Shown: in pieces, positions 18,119 through 28,800 of the stretch | How positions within the stretch are numbered: the first letter of the stretch is position 1 | Layout of the letters: every line of letters begins with the position of its first letter | From: Paenibacillus caseinilyticus | GTDB lineage: Bacteria; Bacillota; Bacilli; Paenibacillales; NBRC-103111 | DNA: 64,000 nucleotides | Reading direction: 5' to 3' | Assembly: GCF_027533645.1 (NCBI RefSeq) | Contig: NZ_JAQAGY010000029.1 | Span: 1-64,000, forward strand | Program-made: the position numbers and the translations under genes | The notes under the pieces: generated by a model | The model's input: only the letters and a program-made list of their open reading frames with translations | Database searches by the model: none | Told to the model about the DNA's origin: nothing

Positions 18119-18178
18119 CGAGGCAGAGCGAAACCCCCGAAGCTTCCAGCTTCCGTGGGTTTTTCGCTCTGCCTCTAA
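18119..18178 (+). terminator. Long hairpin terminator of glmM
   Basis: Outer stem AGGCAGAGCG/CGCTCTGCCT with an inner CGAAGC/GCTTCCG stem and a TTTTT run on the 3' side. It separates glmM from the independently controlled glmS. Confidence 0.7.
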
Positions 18179-18225
18179 GAGAAGATGATGGGAATAGCAT
18201 CATGAAAACATGGTGAAAATATCAG

Positions 18226-18254
18226 TTGCACTTCCCAAGGGAATTGAATAAGAT
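18226..18254 (+). promoter_or_regulatory. SigA-type promoter for the glmS leader
   Basis: TTGCAC (18226-18231), 17 nt, TAAGAT (18249-18254). The expected start is near 18261, about 50 nt ahead of the ribozyme core, consistent with a self-cleaving leader. Confidence 0.6.
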
Positions 18255-18299
18255 GGGTATATGTCTTTACTCGGAAATAGGAAGGAGGAACGAGGTTCA

Positions 18300-18592
18300 T
18301 TGGTTCGACAAGCGCCAGAACTGGGTCTATCATGGTCTCAAGTATGGTTTTTTGCTGCGTATCGGTCTTTGATTCTGAGTCTATGGAACTAATCCGCTGA
18401 CCAGACTCCAACTTACTCCCTAGACGGCGCAGGCAAGAAAACAACGGGGAATGAATGGTTCAGTTGACGAGGTGAAGGTGTTCGAAATATTCGGCGGGGG
18501 CCTTCCGGGAGCGATCCAGACCGTGAAGTCGAAGAGCAAAACGTCCGGGCGACCGGGCCGACAAGTATTCGACAGGGATCAAAAGTCATTCA
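18300..18592 (+). ncRNA. glmS glucosamine-6-phosphate riboswitch-ribozyme
   Basis: Core pieces in order: AGCGCCAGAACTG (18311-18323), GTTGACGAGGTG, TTCGAAATATTCGGCGG, a CCGGGAG segment, CAGACCG, AAAACGTCCGGG and GACCGGGC, ending at AAAAG near 18590. By homology, self-cleavage is between A18311 and G18312. With GlcN6P bound, the RNA cuts itself and lowers GlmS production, giving feedback on amino-sugar synthesis. The P1 arm (AACTG near 18319 with CAGTT near 18462) holds an unusually long insertion of about 130 nt. It lies 40 nt ahead of the glmS start. Confidence 0.9.
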
Positions 18593-18631
18593 AGTATCAT
18601 ACAGCTTCATACTTTCAGGAGGTACGCTCTT

Positions 18632-20461
18632 ATGTGCGGTATTGTTGGTTATGTGGGGAAACGCGATTCCCAGAATATATTGATCGAGGGATTGAAGAAA
18701 CTGGAGTACCGCGGCTATGATTCGGCCGGTGTGGCTGTCTTCACGGGCGAAGGGCTGCAGGTGAAAAAATCGAAGGGGCGTCTGGCCGTACTGGAGTCGA
18801 AGCTGGAAGAAGCTCCGCTGAGCGGAACGATCGGCATCGGGCATACCCGCTGGGCTACGCACGGCAAGCCATCGGACGTGAACTCCCATCCGCACACGGA
18901 TAACTCCCATAAGTTCTCCGTGGTGCATAACGGAATTATCGAGAATTATATCTCGCTGAAGGAAGAATTGGCGGCCCAAGGCCGTATATTCGTATCGGAG
19001 ACGGATACGGAAGTCATCTCGCATCTGATCGCTTCGTTGTATGAAGGCGATATCGTCAAAGCGGTACAGAAAGCCGTTACCCGCATGAAGGGTGCATTCG
19101 CCCTCGGCGTCTTGACGGAATTCGAGCCGGATAAGCTGGTCGCCGTGCGTTTGGCGAGCCCGCTGATCATCGGTGTCGGCGAAGGGGAGAACTTCATCGG
19201 CTCCGACATCCCGGCCATCCTCGAATATACGCGGAACGTGTATATTCTGAACGACGGCGAAATGGCGGTGCTGACACGTGAAGGTGTCGAATTAATGACA
19301 CTGGAGGGGAATTTTATTTCCCGGGAATTATTCCATGTCGATTGGGACATTGTGACGGCGGAAAAAGGCGGATACGATCACTTCATGTTGAAGGAAATCC
19401 ATGAGCAGCCAAAGGCCTACCGGGATACAATGGGTGCAAGAATCGACGAAAGCGGCAAGAAGGTTCTTCTGCCGGAAATCGGCATGACAGCGGATCAAGT
19501 CCGCAGCATTCGCCAAGTGCATATCGTCGCTTGCGGAACCGCCTACCATGCCGGTCTTGTGGGTAAGACGGTGATCGAGAAGCTGGCTCGTATTCCGGTA
19601 GAAACGGACGTAGCTTCCGAGTACCGTTACCGCGCTCCGATCATTACGCCGGAGACACTCGTGATCGTCGTCAGCCAATCCGGCGAAACGGCCGATACGA
19701 TGGCTGCTCTGCGGGAAGCGAAGCGCTGCGGTGCCCGCGTACTGGCCATTACGAACGTGGTCGGCAGCTCCGTATCCCGTGAGGCGGACGACGTGATCGT
19801 CACCTGGGCGGGACCGGAGATCGCGGTCGCTTCCACGAAGGCTTACACATCCCAGTTGATCGCATTCTATCTGTTGGGCCTGTATCTGGCACAAACCTTG
19901 GGTTCGCAGGACGAAGCGTACATCGCCGAGGTCATCGAAGGCCTGCAGGCGCTGCCTGAGAAAGTGGAGCAAATCCTGGCTGGCGCGGATGCGATCAAAG
20001 AAGTGGCAGAGCAGATCTCTACGCACGATAACCTGTTCTTCATCGGTCGTGGTCTCGATTATGCCGTTGCCCTCGAGGGTTCGCTGAAGCTCAAAGAAAT
20101 CTCTTATATTCATTCCGAGGCTTACGCCGCGGGTGAGCTGAAGCACGGTACCTTGGCCCTGATCGAGGAAGGAATTCCGGTGATCGCGATCGCTACACAG
20201 GAGGACCTCTTCGAGAAGACGGTCAGCAATATCAAGGAAGTGACGGCGCGCGGCGCCCACGTGATCGGGATTCACAATGAGGGGGAGACCGAGCTCGGTA
20301 AAGTAGCTGAAGCCGTCTACTCCATCCCGGCTACGCTGCCCCTGCTGACACCGGCGCTGTCCGTTGTGCCTCTGCAGCTGCTGTCTTATTACGCATCGCT
20401 GGCCCGCGGCAACGATGTCGACAAGCCGCGCAACCTGGCGAAGAGCGTTACCGTAGAGTAA
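18632..20461 (+). CDS. glmS: Glutamine-fructose-6-phosphate aminotransferase (isomerizing) GlmS
   Basis: Makes glucosamine-6-phosphate from fructose-6-phosphate and glutamine, the first step to UDP-GlcNAc. A 609-residue class II glutamine amidotransferase: the nucleophile is Cys2 after Met removal (MCGIVGYVG), with GHTRWATHG at about 70. Two SIS domains follow (about 290-430 and 460-600) with SQSGETADT and the SEAYAAGELKHG loop. It ends in the conserved KSVTVE. AGGAGG lies 9 nt before the ATG. It is controlled by the ribozyme upstream and completes the CdaA-CdaR-GlmM-GlmS neighbourhood. Confidence 0.98.
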   Translation: MCGIVGYVGKRDSQNILIEGLKKLEYRGYDSAGVAVFTGEGLQVKKSKGRLAVLESKLEEAPLSGTIGIGHTRWATHGKPSDVNSHPHTDNSHKFSVVHNGIIENYISLKEELAAQGRIFVSETDTEVISHLIASLYEGDIVKAVQKAVTRMKGAFALGVLTEFEPDKLVAVRLASPLIIGVGEGENFIGSDIPAILEYTRNVYILNDGEMAVLTREGVELMTLEGNFISRELFHVDWDIVTAEKGGYDHFMLKEIHEQPKAYRDTMGARIDESGKKVLLPEIGMTADQVRSIRQVHIVACGTAYHAGLVGKTVIEKLARIPVETDVASEYRYRAPIITPETLVIVVSQSGETADTMAALREAKRCGARVLAITNVVGSSVSREADDVIVTWAGPEIAVASTKAYTSQLIAFYLLGLYLAQTLGSQDEAYIAEVIEGLQALPEKVEQILAGADAIKEVAEQISTHDNLFFIGRGLDYAVALEGSLKLKEISYIHSEAYAAGELKHGTLALIEEGIPVIAIATQEDLFEKTVSNIKEVTARGAHVIGIHNEGETELGKVAEAVYSIPATLPLLTPALSVVPLQLLSYYASLARGNDVDKPRNLAKSVTVE

Positions 20462-20495
20462 CTCATATCAAAGCAAATCAAGTAGTTGTTGTATC

Positions 20496-20546
20496 AAAGC
20501 CGAGTAGATCCAGGATGATTTCCTGAGATTTGCTCGGCTTTTTTTA
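20496..20546 (+). terminator. Terminator of glmS
   Basis: AAAGCCGAG/CTCGGCTTT stem (20496-20504 with 20533-20541), an inner CAGGA/TCCTG pairing, then a T run. Confidence 0.88.
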
Positions 20547-20690
20547 GAGTAAATAGAATAGGAGTGGAGGGGGAGGGAAAGCCGGAAAGCCTTGTGGAAA
20601 TAAGAATGGGATGAATTGCGGGGTGGGAAAAGGGGCATGGCGAACTGATTTGCAGGATGACCCTCCCCCTGTTCCCTAAGCCTAACCGTT

Positions 20691-22364
20691 CTACCTGCTT
20701 GCTCTTGATTTCTTCATCAGCTCTTCCAGTCGCTCCTTCTGAGGGGACTCTACCTGCTTCAGTACCGCTAATCGGTTCTTCTCACTGCCGAATATCCGAT
20801 GCAGGGCGAATTCCCGCTGGTGGTCTTTCTTGTCTTCAAGCGCCAGGATCAGAGCATCTACCAGATCCGGTGTATCTATCGCCACGCCCTTTAGAGGCTT
20901 AGCCATATCGCTGCCGCCAAGAAGGATGGAGACGAAAGTAGGCATGGTCCCGGCATTCAATCCATGACGCTCTACAAAAGCCTCGGCGTAACTATCCTGT
21001 GCGGACTGATGTTCACTATCGACCAGCTCCATATAACGGCGAATCAGCGGGAAGTAGGCATCGCTGTACAACCCAAGTCCCCAAACGGCGTACGTTCCGG
21101 GCATCACGGACTTTACGCCGCTTTCTACATCGCCATACCAAGCGAATTCCTCCATAGCCAGCTCGGCATATTCCGCAAGCAGCGGGAACAGGGCCTCATA
21201 ACGAAGTGAGTTTGCAAAAAATTGATGCAGATTGGATTTGGCCAGGGTCTTCACTGGAAGCCAATGTTTCTCGGCACTCTTCAGCTTCAACTGATACGTC
21301 TTGGGAAAGCCTTCCCGCAGAAGACCGCATAGGTACTCGAGCGCTTCCCGGTAAGCCGCTTCTTCTTCGGAATGGATCCGAATCTCGATACGCTGCATAA
21401 TATCGTTGGCTTTTCCTGACATCAGACTTCCTGCATAACTGGCCGCAAACTGACCGCTGCCCTTTGTCAGATAGGCTGACGCTTGTTCTGAACCGAGCTG
21501 TACGGCGAGTTCCAGATAACTTTTGCGGGTATCTGGTTCCTTGCGTCCAATGTGCAGTGCGGCATACAGAAAAAAGTCTATCTCACGCGTCTGAAGGGAC
21601 GGGCGTTTGTCATCCGGCAGCAGCTGAAGATCCATCCCCCAATTCCCGGTGCGTTCAAAATAGGAGTCCAGGAACTTCTCCTCGGCCCATTCTTTAAATG
21701 CGGACACGTAAGTGTACTGCCACTTTTCCCTGTGCTTATGGTTCGTGCGAAGTTTGTCGTTCAGGCGGCGAATTAGCGGTTCGACGACGGCCGGGTCCTG
21801 CTCCATCAGGTCCGGATTCATCAGATGTCTGGCAAAGAAGAACTCGTCCCGCTCTGAAGGAAGCACCGGAAGGTCCTTCCATACCTTGGATTCTATAAAT
21901 CGGTTCAGCTGCCCCTTCAACTTATTGAGCTTGCCTTCATTACAGAGATATTCCTGGTGCAGCAGCGTAGAAGTCTCTCTTTGAAACTCCAGCACAAGCT
22001 GCAGTTGATACCCGAAAAAATGCTCGCTGTATTCATCCGACGTGAAAATCTGTTCCATACGCACCCGCAGGGCAGGGAAAAACTCTTGGATCAGGATGTC
22101 ATCACTTAACTCCCCCATATCAGGTTCCGCATCCAGTTTGTAGGAGTGGTCACTGAAGGAAAGGGGCTTGTAGATGTCGAGGGCAATCTGATCTGCTACG
22201 GAGTAGGAATGGCTTGGAATGAAGCTTACCTTCACATAATCCATCATCCCCGGGTGCAGCGGACTCAGCCCTTTTAGGCTATCGATCCTCTCTTTTTCTT
22301 TCTTATAAATGTGGGTCAATTGGGTCCAGATCTTATGTAATAGATTTTCGGCTGCCTTGTTCAT
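20691..22364 (-). CDS. Uncharacterised 557-residue protein (possibly DUF6138-like)
   Basis: No function recognised. The protein is soluble, without signal peptide or membrane segments, rich in aromatic and charged residues, and predicted mostly helical. Tetratricopeptide-like stretches occur near 270-330 (YLELAVQLGSEQASAYLTKG). The C-terminus is a basic helix with EELMKKSRASR. Length and composition recall a large Bacillota family of unknown function (possibly DUF6138), but this is from memory and weak. Start: ATG with AGGAGG about 7 nt upstream. It stands alone on the minus strand, convergent with glmS and separated from it by a 230-nt gap that holds the glmS terminator. Confidence 0.7.
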   Translation of the reverse strand: MNKAAENLLHKIWTQLTHIYKKEKERIDSLKGLSPLHPGMMDYVKVSFIPSHSYSVADQIALDIYKPLSFSDHSYKLDAEPDMGELSDDILIQEFFPALRVRMEQIFTSDEYSEHFFGYQLQLVLEFQRETSTLLHQEYLCNEGKLNKLKGQLNRFIESKVWKDLPVLPSERDEFFFARHLMNPDLMEQDPAVVEPLIRRLNDKLRTNHKHREKWQYTYVSAFKEWAEEKFLDSYFERTGNWGMDLQLLPDDKRPSLQTREIDFFLYAALHIGRKEPDTRKSYLELAVQLGSEQASAYLTKGSGQFAASYAGSLMSGKANDIMQRIEIRIHSEEEAAYREALEYLCGLLREGFPKTYQLKLKSAEKHWLPVKTLAKSNLHQFFANSLRYEALFPLLAEYAELAMEEFAWYGDVESGVKSVMPGTYAVWGLGLYSDAYFPLIRRYMELVDSEHQSAQDSYAEAFVERHGLNAGTMPTFVSILLGGSDMAKPLKGVAIDTPDLVDALILALEDKKDHQREFALHRIFGSEKNRLAVLKQVESPQKERLEELMKKSRASR

Positions 22365-22465
22365 GGTCTCCTCCTAAGGAATATGATCTCAGCACAACAT
22401 ATGCTTCTTGGTATAATTGATGGTTGACTATGCTCTTCTGACGTATTTCTGCAAGCGGATTCATA

Positions 22466-22661
22466 TCAATGTTTGATTTCCTCGCGCATTCCAATGATTG
22501 GCTTCCCCGATTCAATGATAGAGTGAGCGTTTTGGATCAGCAGCCGTGCTTCATTATTGCGGCCTTGTTGATACTGCAGACGGCTCATCCCCTATTGATT
22601 GATAGTAAATCAGCTCGATTTGGTTAGCCTTGGAAGAGTCATAGAGCAGGCATTCTGCCAT
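22466..22661 (-). pseudogene. Frameshifted small gene of unknown family
   Basis: ATG at 22661 with AGGAGG about 8 nt upstream opens a 35-codon frame (MAECLLYDSSKANQIELIYY...) that stops early. In another frame the text continues as MSRLQYQQGRNNEARLL... to a TGA at 22466, with an amphipathic TPR-like helix pattern. The intact ribosome site and the helical content in two frames suggest one gene of about 65 codons broken by an indel near 22590. It may also be the remnant of a longer helical-repeat protein. Its family is not recognised. Confidence 0.4.
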
Positions 22662-22882
22662 GTGGAAGGGCCTCCTGCACTTAGCATTCTACCCTATTCC
22701 TGCCCGGATGTCCTCTCGTAAATATGATCCGCATCATCGTAAAGGTATATAGACCTGCGTCACTTAAAATAGTGACCATCTCAGTTACCGGTGTCACTAT
22801 CGGAGTGAAAGTCATCCCGTTTACACTGATACTCATGATGAATTTTCGATACGTGAGTATTGAGGCGACGGGGGATGGCAGG
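22662..22882 (+). other. Leader region of the giant SLH protein gene
   Basis: About 220 nt. The reading frame of the downstream gene is open back to 22724, but the extra 53 codons would place a hydrophobic non-signal sequence ahead of a good signal peptide, so they are treated as untranslated. No confident promoter is seen. Confidence 0.35.
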
Positions 22883-25800
22883 ATGAAAAGAAAACGAAGC
22901 AGGTTATGGAAGAGGGGAACGGCGCTGCTGCTGGCCGCCACGATGGTTCTCGGTGATCTGGGAGCGGCCGCGGCCGTGGGGCCGGAGCAGACCGATCTCT
23001 CCAGTATCCACACGGCGGATACGGTCATGAACGCAGTCTACGGGCCGGAAGGCGGTGGCAGCATCAACCCGCTGCCGCCGGTGCCTTTCGTGCCGGAGCC
23101 CGTGACAGCAGGTGAACCGCTGTCCTGGAATCTGCTGACGAAGATCGACCGCAGTAAGATTCCATCGATCTATCACCCGGAAGACCAGGTGCTGAAGATG
23201 AGTGCGGACGGTCGGTATATTGCGTTCAAACGCTTGGAGCTCGTCACGGAGGAGCCCGCCCATGTGAACCAGATGATTACCGTCTATGACCGCAAGACAG
23301 GGGCGATGGACGATATCCAGTCTCCATCCAATAGCTTGCTGAACGATGAAGTGCTGTATTTTGACCTGAGCAGCGATGCCAGGTATGTGGCCTTTTCCTA
23401 TAAGAACTCCACGGAGGATTGGAAGGAAAGAACGAAGGTTTATCTATACGACCGGGAGACCCGGAACCTGACGCCCATTACGACGGTGGAGGGCAGCACG
23501 GACTCCCGTGACGGCACGGACCGGGTAGCCATCAGTGCGGACGGCCGTTATGTGGCGTTTGATTCCGATGCCCCGGGTATCGTACCGGAAGATAATGACG
23601 ATCTGAGGGACGTCTTCGTCTATGACCGGGAGAGGGCCGCGACCAAGCGGATCAGCACGCAGCCCGGTATGGGGGAATACGACTTAGGCGACAGCGAGGC
23701 TCCGTCCATCAGCGCGGACGGTCGCTATATCGCTTTCCAGAGCGATGCGAAATTCGTGGAGAAGGATACTTACGGCCAGCGCAATATCTATGTATATGAC
23801 CGCGAAGACAGCAGTGCCAGACCTCAGTTGGCCAGCATGGGGGCAGGCGGGACCGCAGGCGAGGGGGACAGCACCCTGCCGTCCATCAGCGCGGATGGCT
23901 CGGTCATTGCTTATGAATCCCGGGCGGAGAATTTGGATCCGGGCGATACGAACGAAGTGAAGGATATCTTTGTATATCACCGCAATACCTTGGCTACCAA
24001 GCGGATTTCATTGGCGGAGGGAGGCATTCCCTTCAACCGGGAAAGCCTCAGTCCTTCCATCAGCAGAGACGGCCGCTATGTGGGCTTCCATCTGGATTAT
24101 GTGTCGGTGGAGGATACAGATGACGACCATGACAATGATGAGGAGAATGACATTCCGGAGCAGGCCTATGTAGCAGATGTGGCATCCCAGACGGCGTATC
24201 AGGTAGCGGTGCCCCAGGCGCCCTACCCGCTCGTTCAACCCAGCCAATCTCCCCTTGTAGGAGATGGGGGCAAGCTCGTTGCATACCTCTCGGAGTACCT
24301 CTATTCCTATGGCAGCGGCAGCGAAGGGATTCCTTTCCCGGGAATCTTCATCGCGGAGAAGGGAGAAGCCCCGGCGTGGCCGGCAGGCAGCAAGCTGGAA
24401 GCGTCGAACCACACGAACAACAGCGTTGCGCTGAGCTGGCCGGATGCCGTGGATGCTTCGGGCGTACTCGGGTATCACGTCTACCAGGACGGCAAGAACA
24501 TCGGCTATGTCGAACACCGGGGAGCGGGCAGCAGCACATTCACCGCACAGGGACTCTTGCCGGGCATCGAGTCCGAGTTCCAGGTGGAAGCGGTGAACAC
24601 GGCCTATCGCGAGAGCTATGGCGGGCCGACTTACAAGCTGGGATCGGGCGGAGGAGAGAATCCCGCCGGCGGCCTGCGGGTTCAGTGGGATGTTGAAGAG
24701 ATGCGCAATGGTCTGGCTTTTCCGGGCAGCAAAGTAGGCATCACGGCTTACGGCGAACCGGGCAAACAGGCAGAGGCTGCGCTGACCTACATCGCGTGGG
24801 AGAATGAGACGGAGCAGGATACACGCACCGTCCCGATCACGCTCACGGAGAGCGCACCCGGCACCTATACGGGCTGGTGGAAGATGGAGAACGGCGTCAG
24901 CCAGATGACCTCGCTGAATGTCCGGCTGACAGACCCGGCGAAGCCAGGTACTATCCTGGAGAAGCCGGCTGACGGATTCCCGGTATCGGTGGCAGGGGCT
25001 GTGAAGCTCACCTTCACGAATCCGAGCGGCGCCAGTCTGGCAGGCAGCATGCTGACCGCGTCGAGCCGCCAGTACGGCGAGCAGATCACGCTCCTCCCGA
25101 ATTCGGATGCCTATGTGGTGAACGGATTGTATCCGGGCAAGGATTACAGCTTCACCCTGCGTTCCCCGGATGGCCGCCATACTTGGGGCAAGCTGGAGCA
25201 GGTACAGGCGGCAGGCGGCAAAGTCAGTACAGCCGGCATGAACATCGAGCAGCCAGCCAATATCCGGTTCCAGGTGGTGGACCCGACAGGGCAGCCCGTC
25301 AGCGGTGTAGAAGTGCAGCTGTTCGGTCCAGACCAGAGCTATATCGATGCCTCCTCCACCTATGGGGACGGCTGGACCCCTTGGACCGACTATCTGAAGG
25401 CGGGGGATTCCGTCACCGCCAAGGTGAATATCGGAGACCGGATGTATGATCAGCCTGCGAATCAGGATATCCTCCTCAAGCCCGGCACCAACGAGCCGGT
25501 CATTAAGCTTCGGGCACCGGGCGAAGGCGTTCTGGAGGGCTTCGTCAAGGGACCTGATGGCAAGGGGGTTCGCAATGCGTATGTCACCTCGACCCAGACG
25601 TTCAAGGGGCAGCCGGTGGTCCGGCGTGCGCGGACGAACCTGGAGGGGGCTTACCGTCTCTCTCTGCTGAAGGGCGAAGCCAAGATGGAAGTCGTCGAAA
25701 CTTCGTATCTATACAGCACGGCTGGACCGGTTACGGCGCAGGTGACGGAAGGCGGGACCACCACACTGGATCTGGCGGTGAAGCAGCCGGGCAAGGGTGT

Positions 25801-28800
25801 GGTGAATACGGAGGTGCGTCTGAAGTATCTCGAGGATACGGACTTCGGACCGCCAGTTAATATGGAGGAAATGGCCTTCCTGACGCGTATTGAATCCAAA
25901 CGCGGATGGATGAGCGGATACTTCCAGAACGCCCATCAATTCTATGGATCACCTGGTGATACCGTATCGGTATGTGTTACGGGCAGTATTCCAGCTTATA
26001 TGACTAGCTGTACGGATGTGGTGCTGGATCAGAATAGCAATGCAACCGCCAAGCTGTTCCTGGAAGAAAAAGGGGCCCGCATTCAAGGCAAGCTGGCGCA
26101 GACCCATCACCGCTGGGTTTCGGGCGGCCTCTACAAGCTGCAGGAGCAGGGATACCGCTCGGCCTCGTCCTATCTCAGTGATAATGACTTCGAGGGAGAC
26201 GGTTCCTTCCATATTAATGTGCCCGAGGCCGGCACTTATGTCATGGAGCTCAGCGGGGCGCTGCCAGGCAGCCCTCTGAAATACGAATATGCGACGGTGC
26301 AGTTTACCGTATCGGATCGGCAGATTCTGCAGGTGGGGAGCGTGTCGTTCAGCTCCAAGAGCTATTTCTCCAACTACTACGGCAATTACTATAACGCGGT
26401 GAGCTCCCGGATCGCTCCGGGGGGAACAGTTACTCTGCGGGCCGGATATAAAAACAGCAGCAGCGTGGACGCCAGTGAAGTGAAGCTGCTCATCGACATT
26501 CCGGAAGGAACGACGCCGGTGAAGGATGCAGCCGGCCGTATCGTGGTCAGCGGTGTCCAGCTGGCGGTTGATCCGGTCCTCGACGGCCAGACGCTTATCC
26601 TGCCGGTCGGCACCGTGGCGCAGAAGCAGTCCGGTACCCTCAGCTTCCAGCTGAAGGTGGACCCGGCGTTCAACAAGAGCTCGGCCAAGTCATCGGCCCG
26701 CATCCGCGCCACGATGGGAGCGGAGCCGATCGAGGAGTCGATCGGCAGTATACTGCTGGATGCTCCGCTGGTCACGCTGGAAGCGCCGGAGCGGGTCTCC
26801 CGGCCGGCGGACAGCAGCACCCCGGTGCTGAAGCTCAGCGGAGTGGCTCCGGCAGGCAGCCAGGTCAAGGTATACGATGGCAAGCTGCTGCTCGGAAGCG
26901 TAGCGGCATCGGGTACGGGCTTCTGGCTGCTGGCGGCTCAGGATCTGCCGGACCTGGGGGATCCAGGTGTGCATGCGATCCGTGCGGAAGTGGATTCGGG
27001 CGCTGTGAAGCTTCAGTCGCCTGTATCCTATGTCCACTATGACACCGTGAAGCCGCAGCTGCTCGAGCTTGCGATGGCGCAGGCGCCGGAGGGCAGATGG
27101 GTGACACTGAACCTGCGCGAGGGCATTCCGAATCTGCCGTATACGGTGGTTCCGGGCAACCCGTTCCAGTTCGAGCTGAAGTTCGACAAGCCGGATGAGG
27201 TGGAGAATGTCGAGATTTATCTCGAAGGCCAGTCCGGGGAGCCGGTGAAGGCGGTCCGGGAAGGCGGCATCTTCCGTGCTCTGACGCCGACCGATAAGGG
27301 GGCACTTGGCGCGATCTATGTGGATTATGACGTCAAGCCGAAGCCGTTCGTACTGGACGACAAGCAGCCGACGCTGGAGGAACTCCGGGAGACGCTGCCG
27401 CCGGCCATGCGTGACTTTGTGGCCGAGGTGACCTCACCGTTCGAGCTCCAGGACGGCAAGTATGCAGGTACGGTGCAGATGACCTTTCCGCAGCTGCCGG
27501 GCCTTAAGATTACGGAGAAGCTCAGCATTAGTCCGGACGCGAAATATACGGCTTCCCCGCAGGAGATCGAGCTGGCGCAGCGGTCCGGCCTGCCGATGCT
27601 GAACGGTTCGGTCCGCGTAACGGAGACGGGCGATGGGTTCAAGACCGTTACGTCAGGCTATATGCCGATGAAGCTGCTGTTCCCAAGCGGCATACCCGGA
27701 AGCCTGAAGTCTGCCCTGGCCGCCAAGGTTCGCGCTCTGGCTGCAGATGAAGGCCCCGACTTCGGTACACTTGCAGACGTTTCGGTCGAAACGTATGTGC
27801 AGTACGGCGAAGGCGGCGAGGATGCCGGTACTGTCTACAAAATCAAGAAGCAGTATGAAGACAGCATGGAGTTCGCCGAGAAAATTAACAAGATTGCTTA
27901 CAAAGTGGAAGCCAGCGGAATGGATTGCATCCAGGAGCTGCCGACTACCGTCAAGCAGGCGGGTAAAGCACTGGTTGCCGTCGTAGGCGGCGAAATAGGG
28001 AAGGTCGCCCTCGGCGCTTGGACGGGAGCCATGGGTCTGACCGGACCGGGGGCGATTGCAGCCGCGGGCGCGTCGGCCGTCATAGAAGACAAGATCGATA
28101 ACTATGTTGACGAGCAGATTGACTCTATCGGAACTGGGTACAACCAATGCCGCGACGAAGACGAAGACGAAAAGAAGAAACGCAAGCGCAAGAAAATCGC
28201 CCGTCTGCGCTGGATTTATGACCCAAGCGGATTTGTGTACGAGGCTGTCCCTGCCAACCGTCTGAGCGGTGTGAAGGCCACGGTACTGTATCAGCAGCCG
28301 GCCACCAAGGAGTGGGTCGTCTGGGATGCAGGCCCGTATGAGCAGGTGAATCCGCACAACACGGATGATCAGGGGAAGTATGGCTGGGACGTTCCGGAAG
28401 GCAAGTGGAAGGTAGTCTGGGAGAAGGACGGCTACGAGACGAAGTCGAGTGCCGAGCTGGATGTCCCGCCTCCGCATACCGAAGTGAATGCCGGACTCGT
28501 ATCTTATGCAGCGCCCAAAGTTCAATCGGTAACCGGTGTGAGCGGGTCTGCCGGCAGCTATGTGGATATCGAGCTGAGCAAGTATGTCAAAGTAACGGAT
28601 GCAGCGGCAGCGGCCCAAGCGATCACCGTGACGGGGCCGGATGGCCCGCTGGAAGGCAGTATATCCTTCGTACAGCCGGTCGATAATCCGGCGGATCCAG
28701 ACGGAGCCGATCTCTCGAAGATCATCCGCTTCACTTCCAAGACCGCGCTGAAGCTTGGCGCAGGTTACGGCGTGAAGGTAACCGCCGGCTTCCAGAGCTA

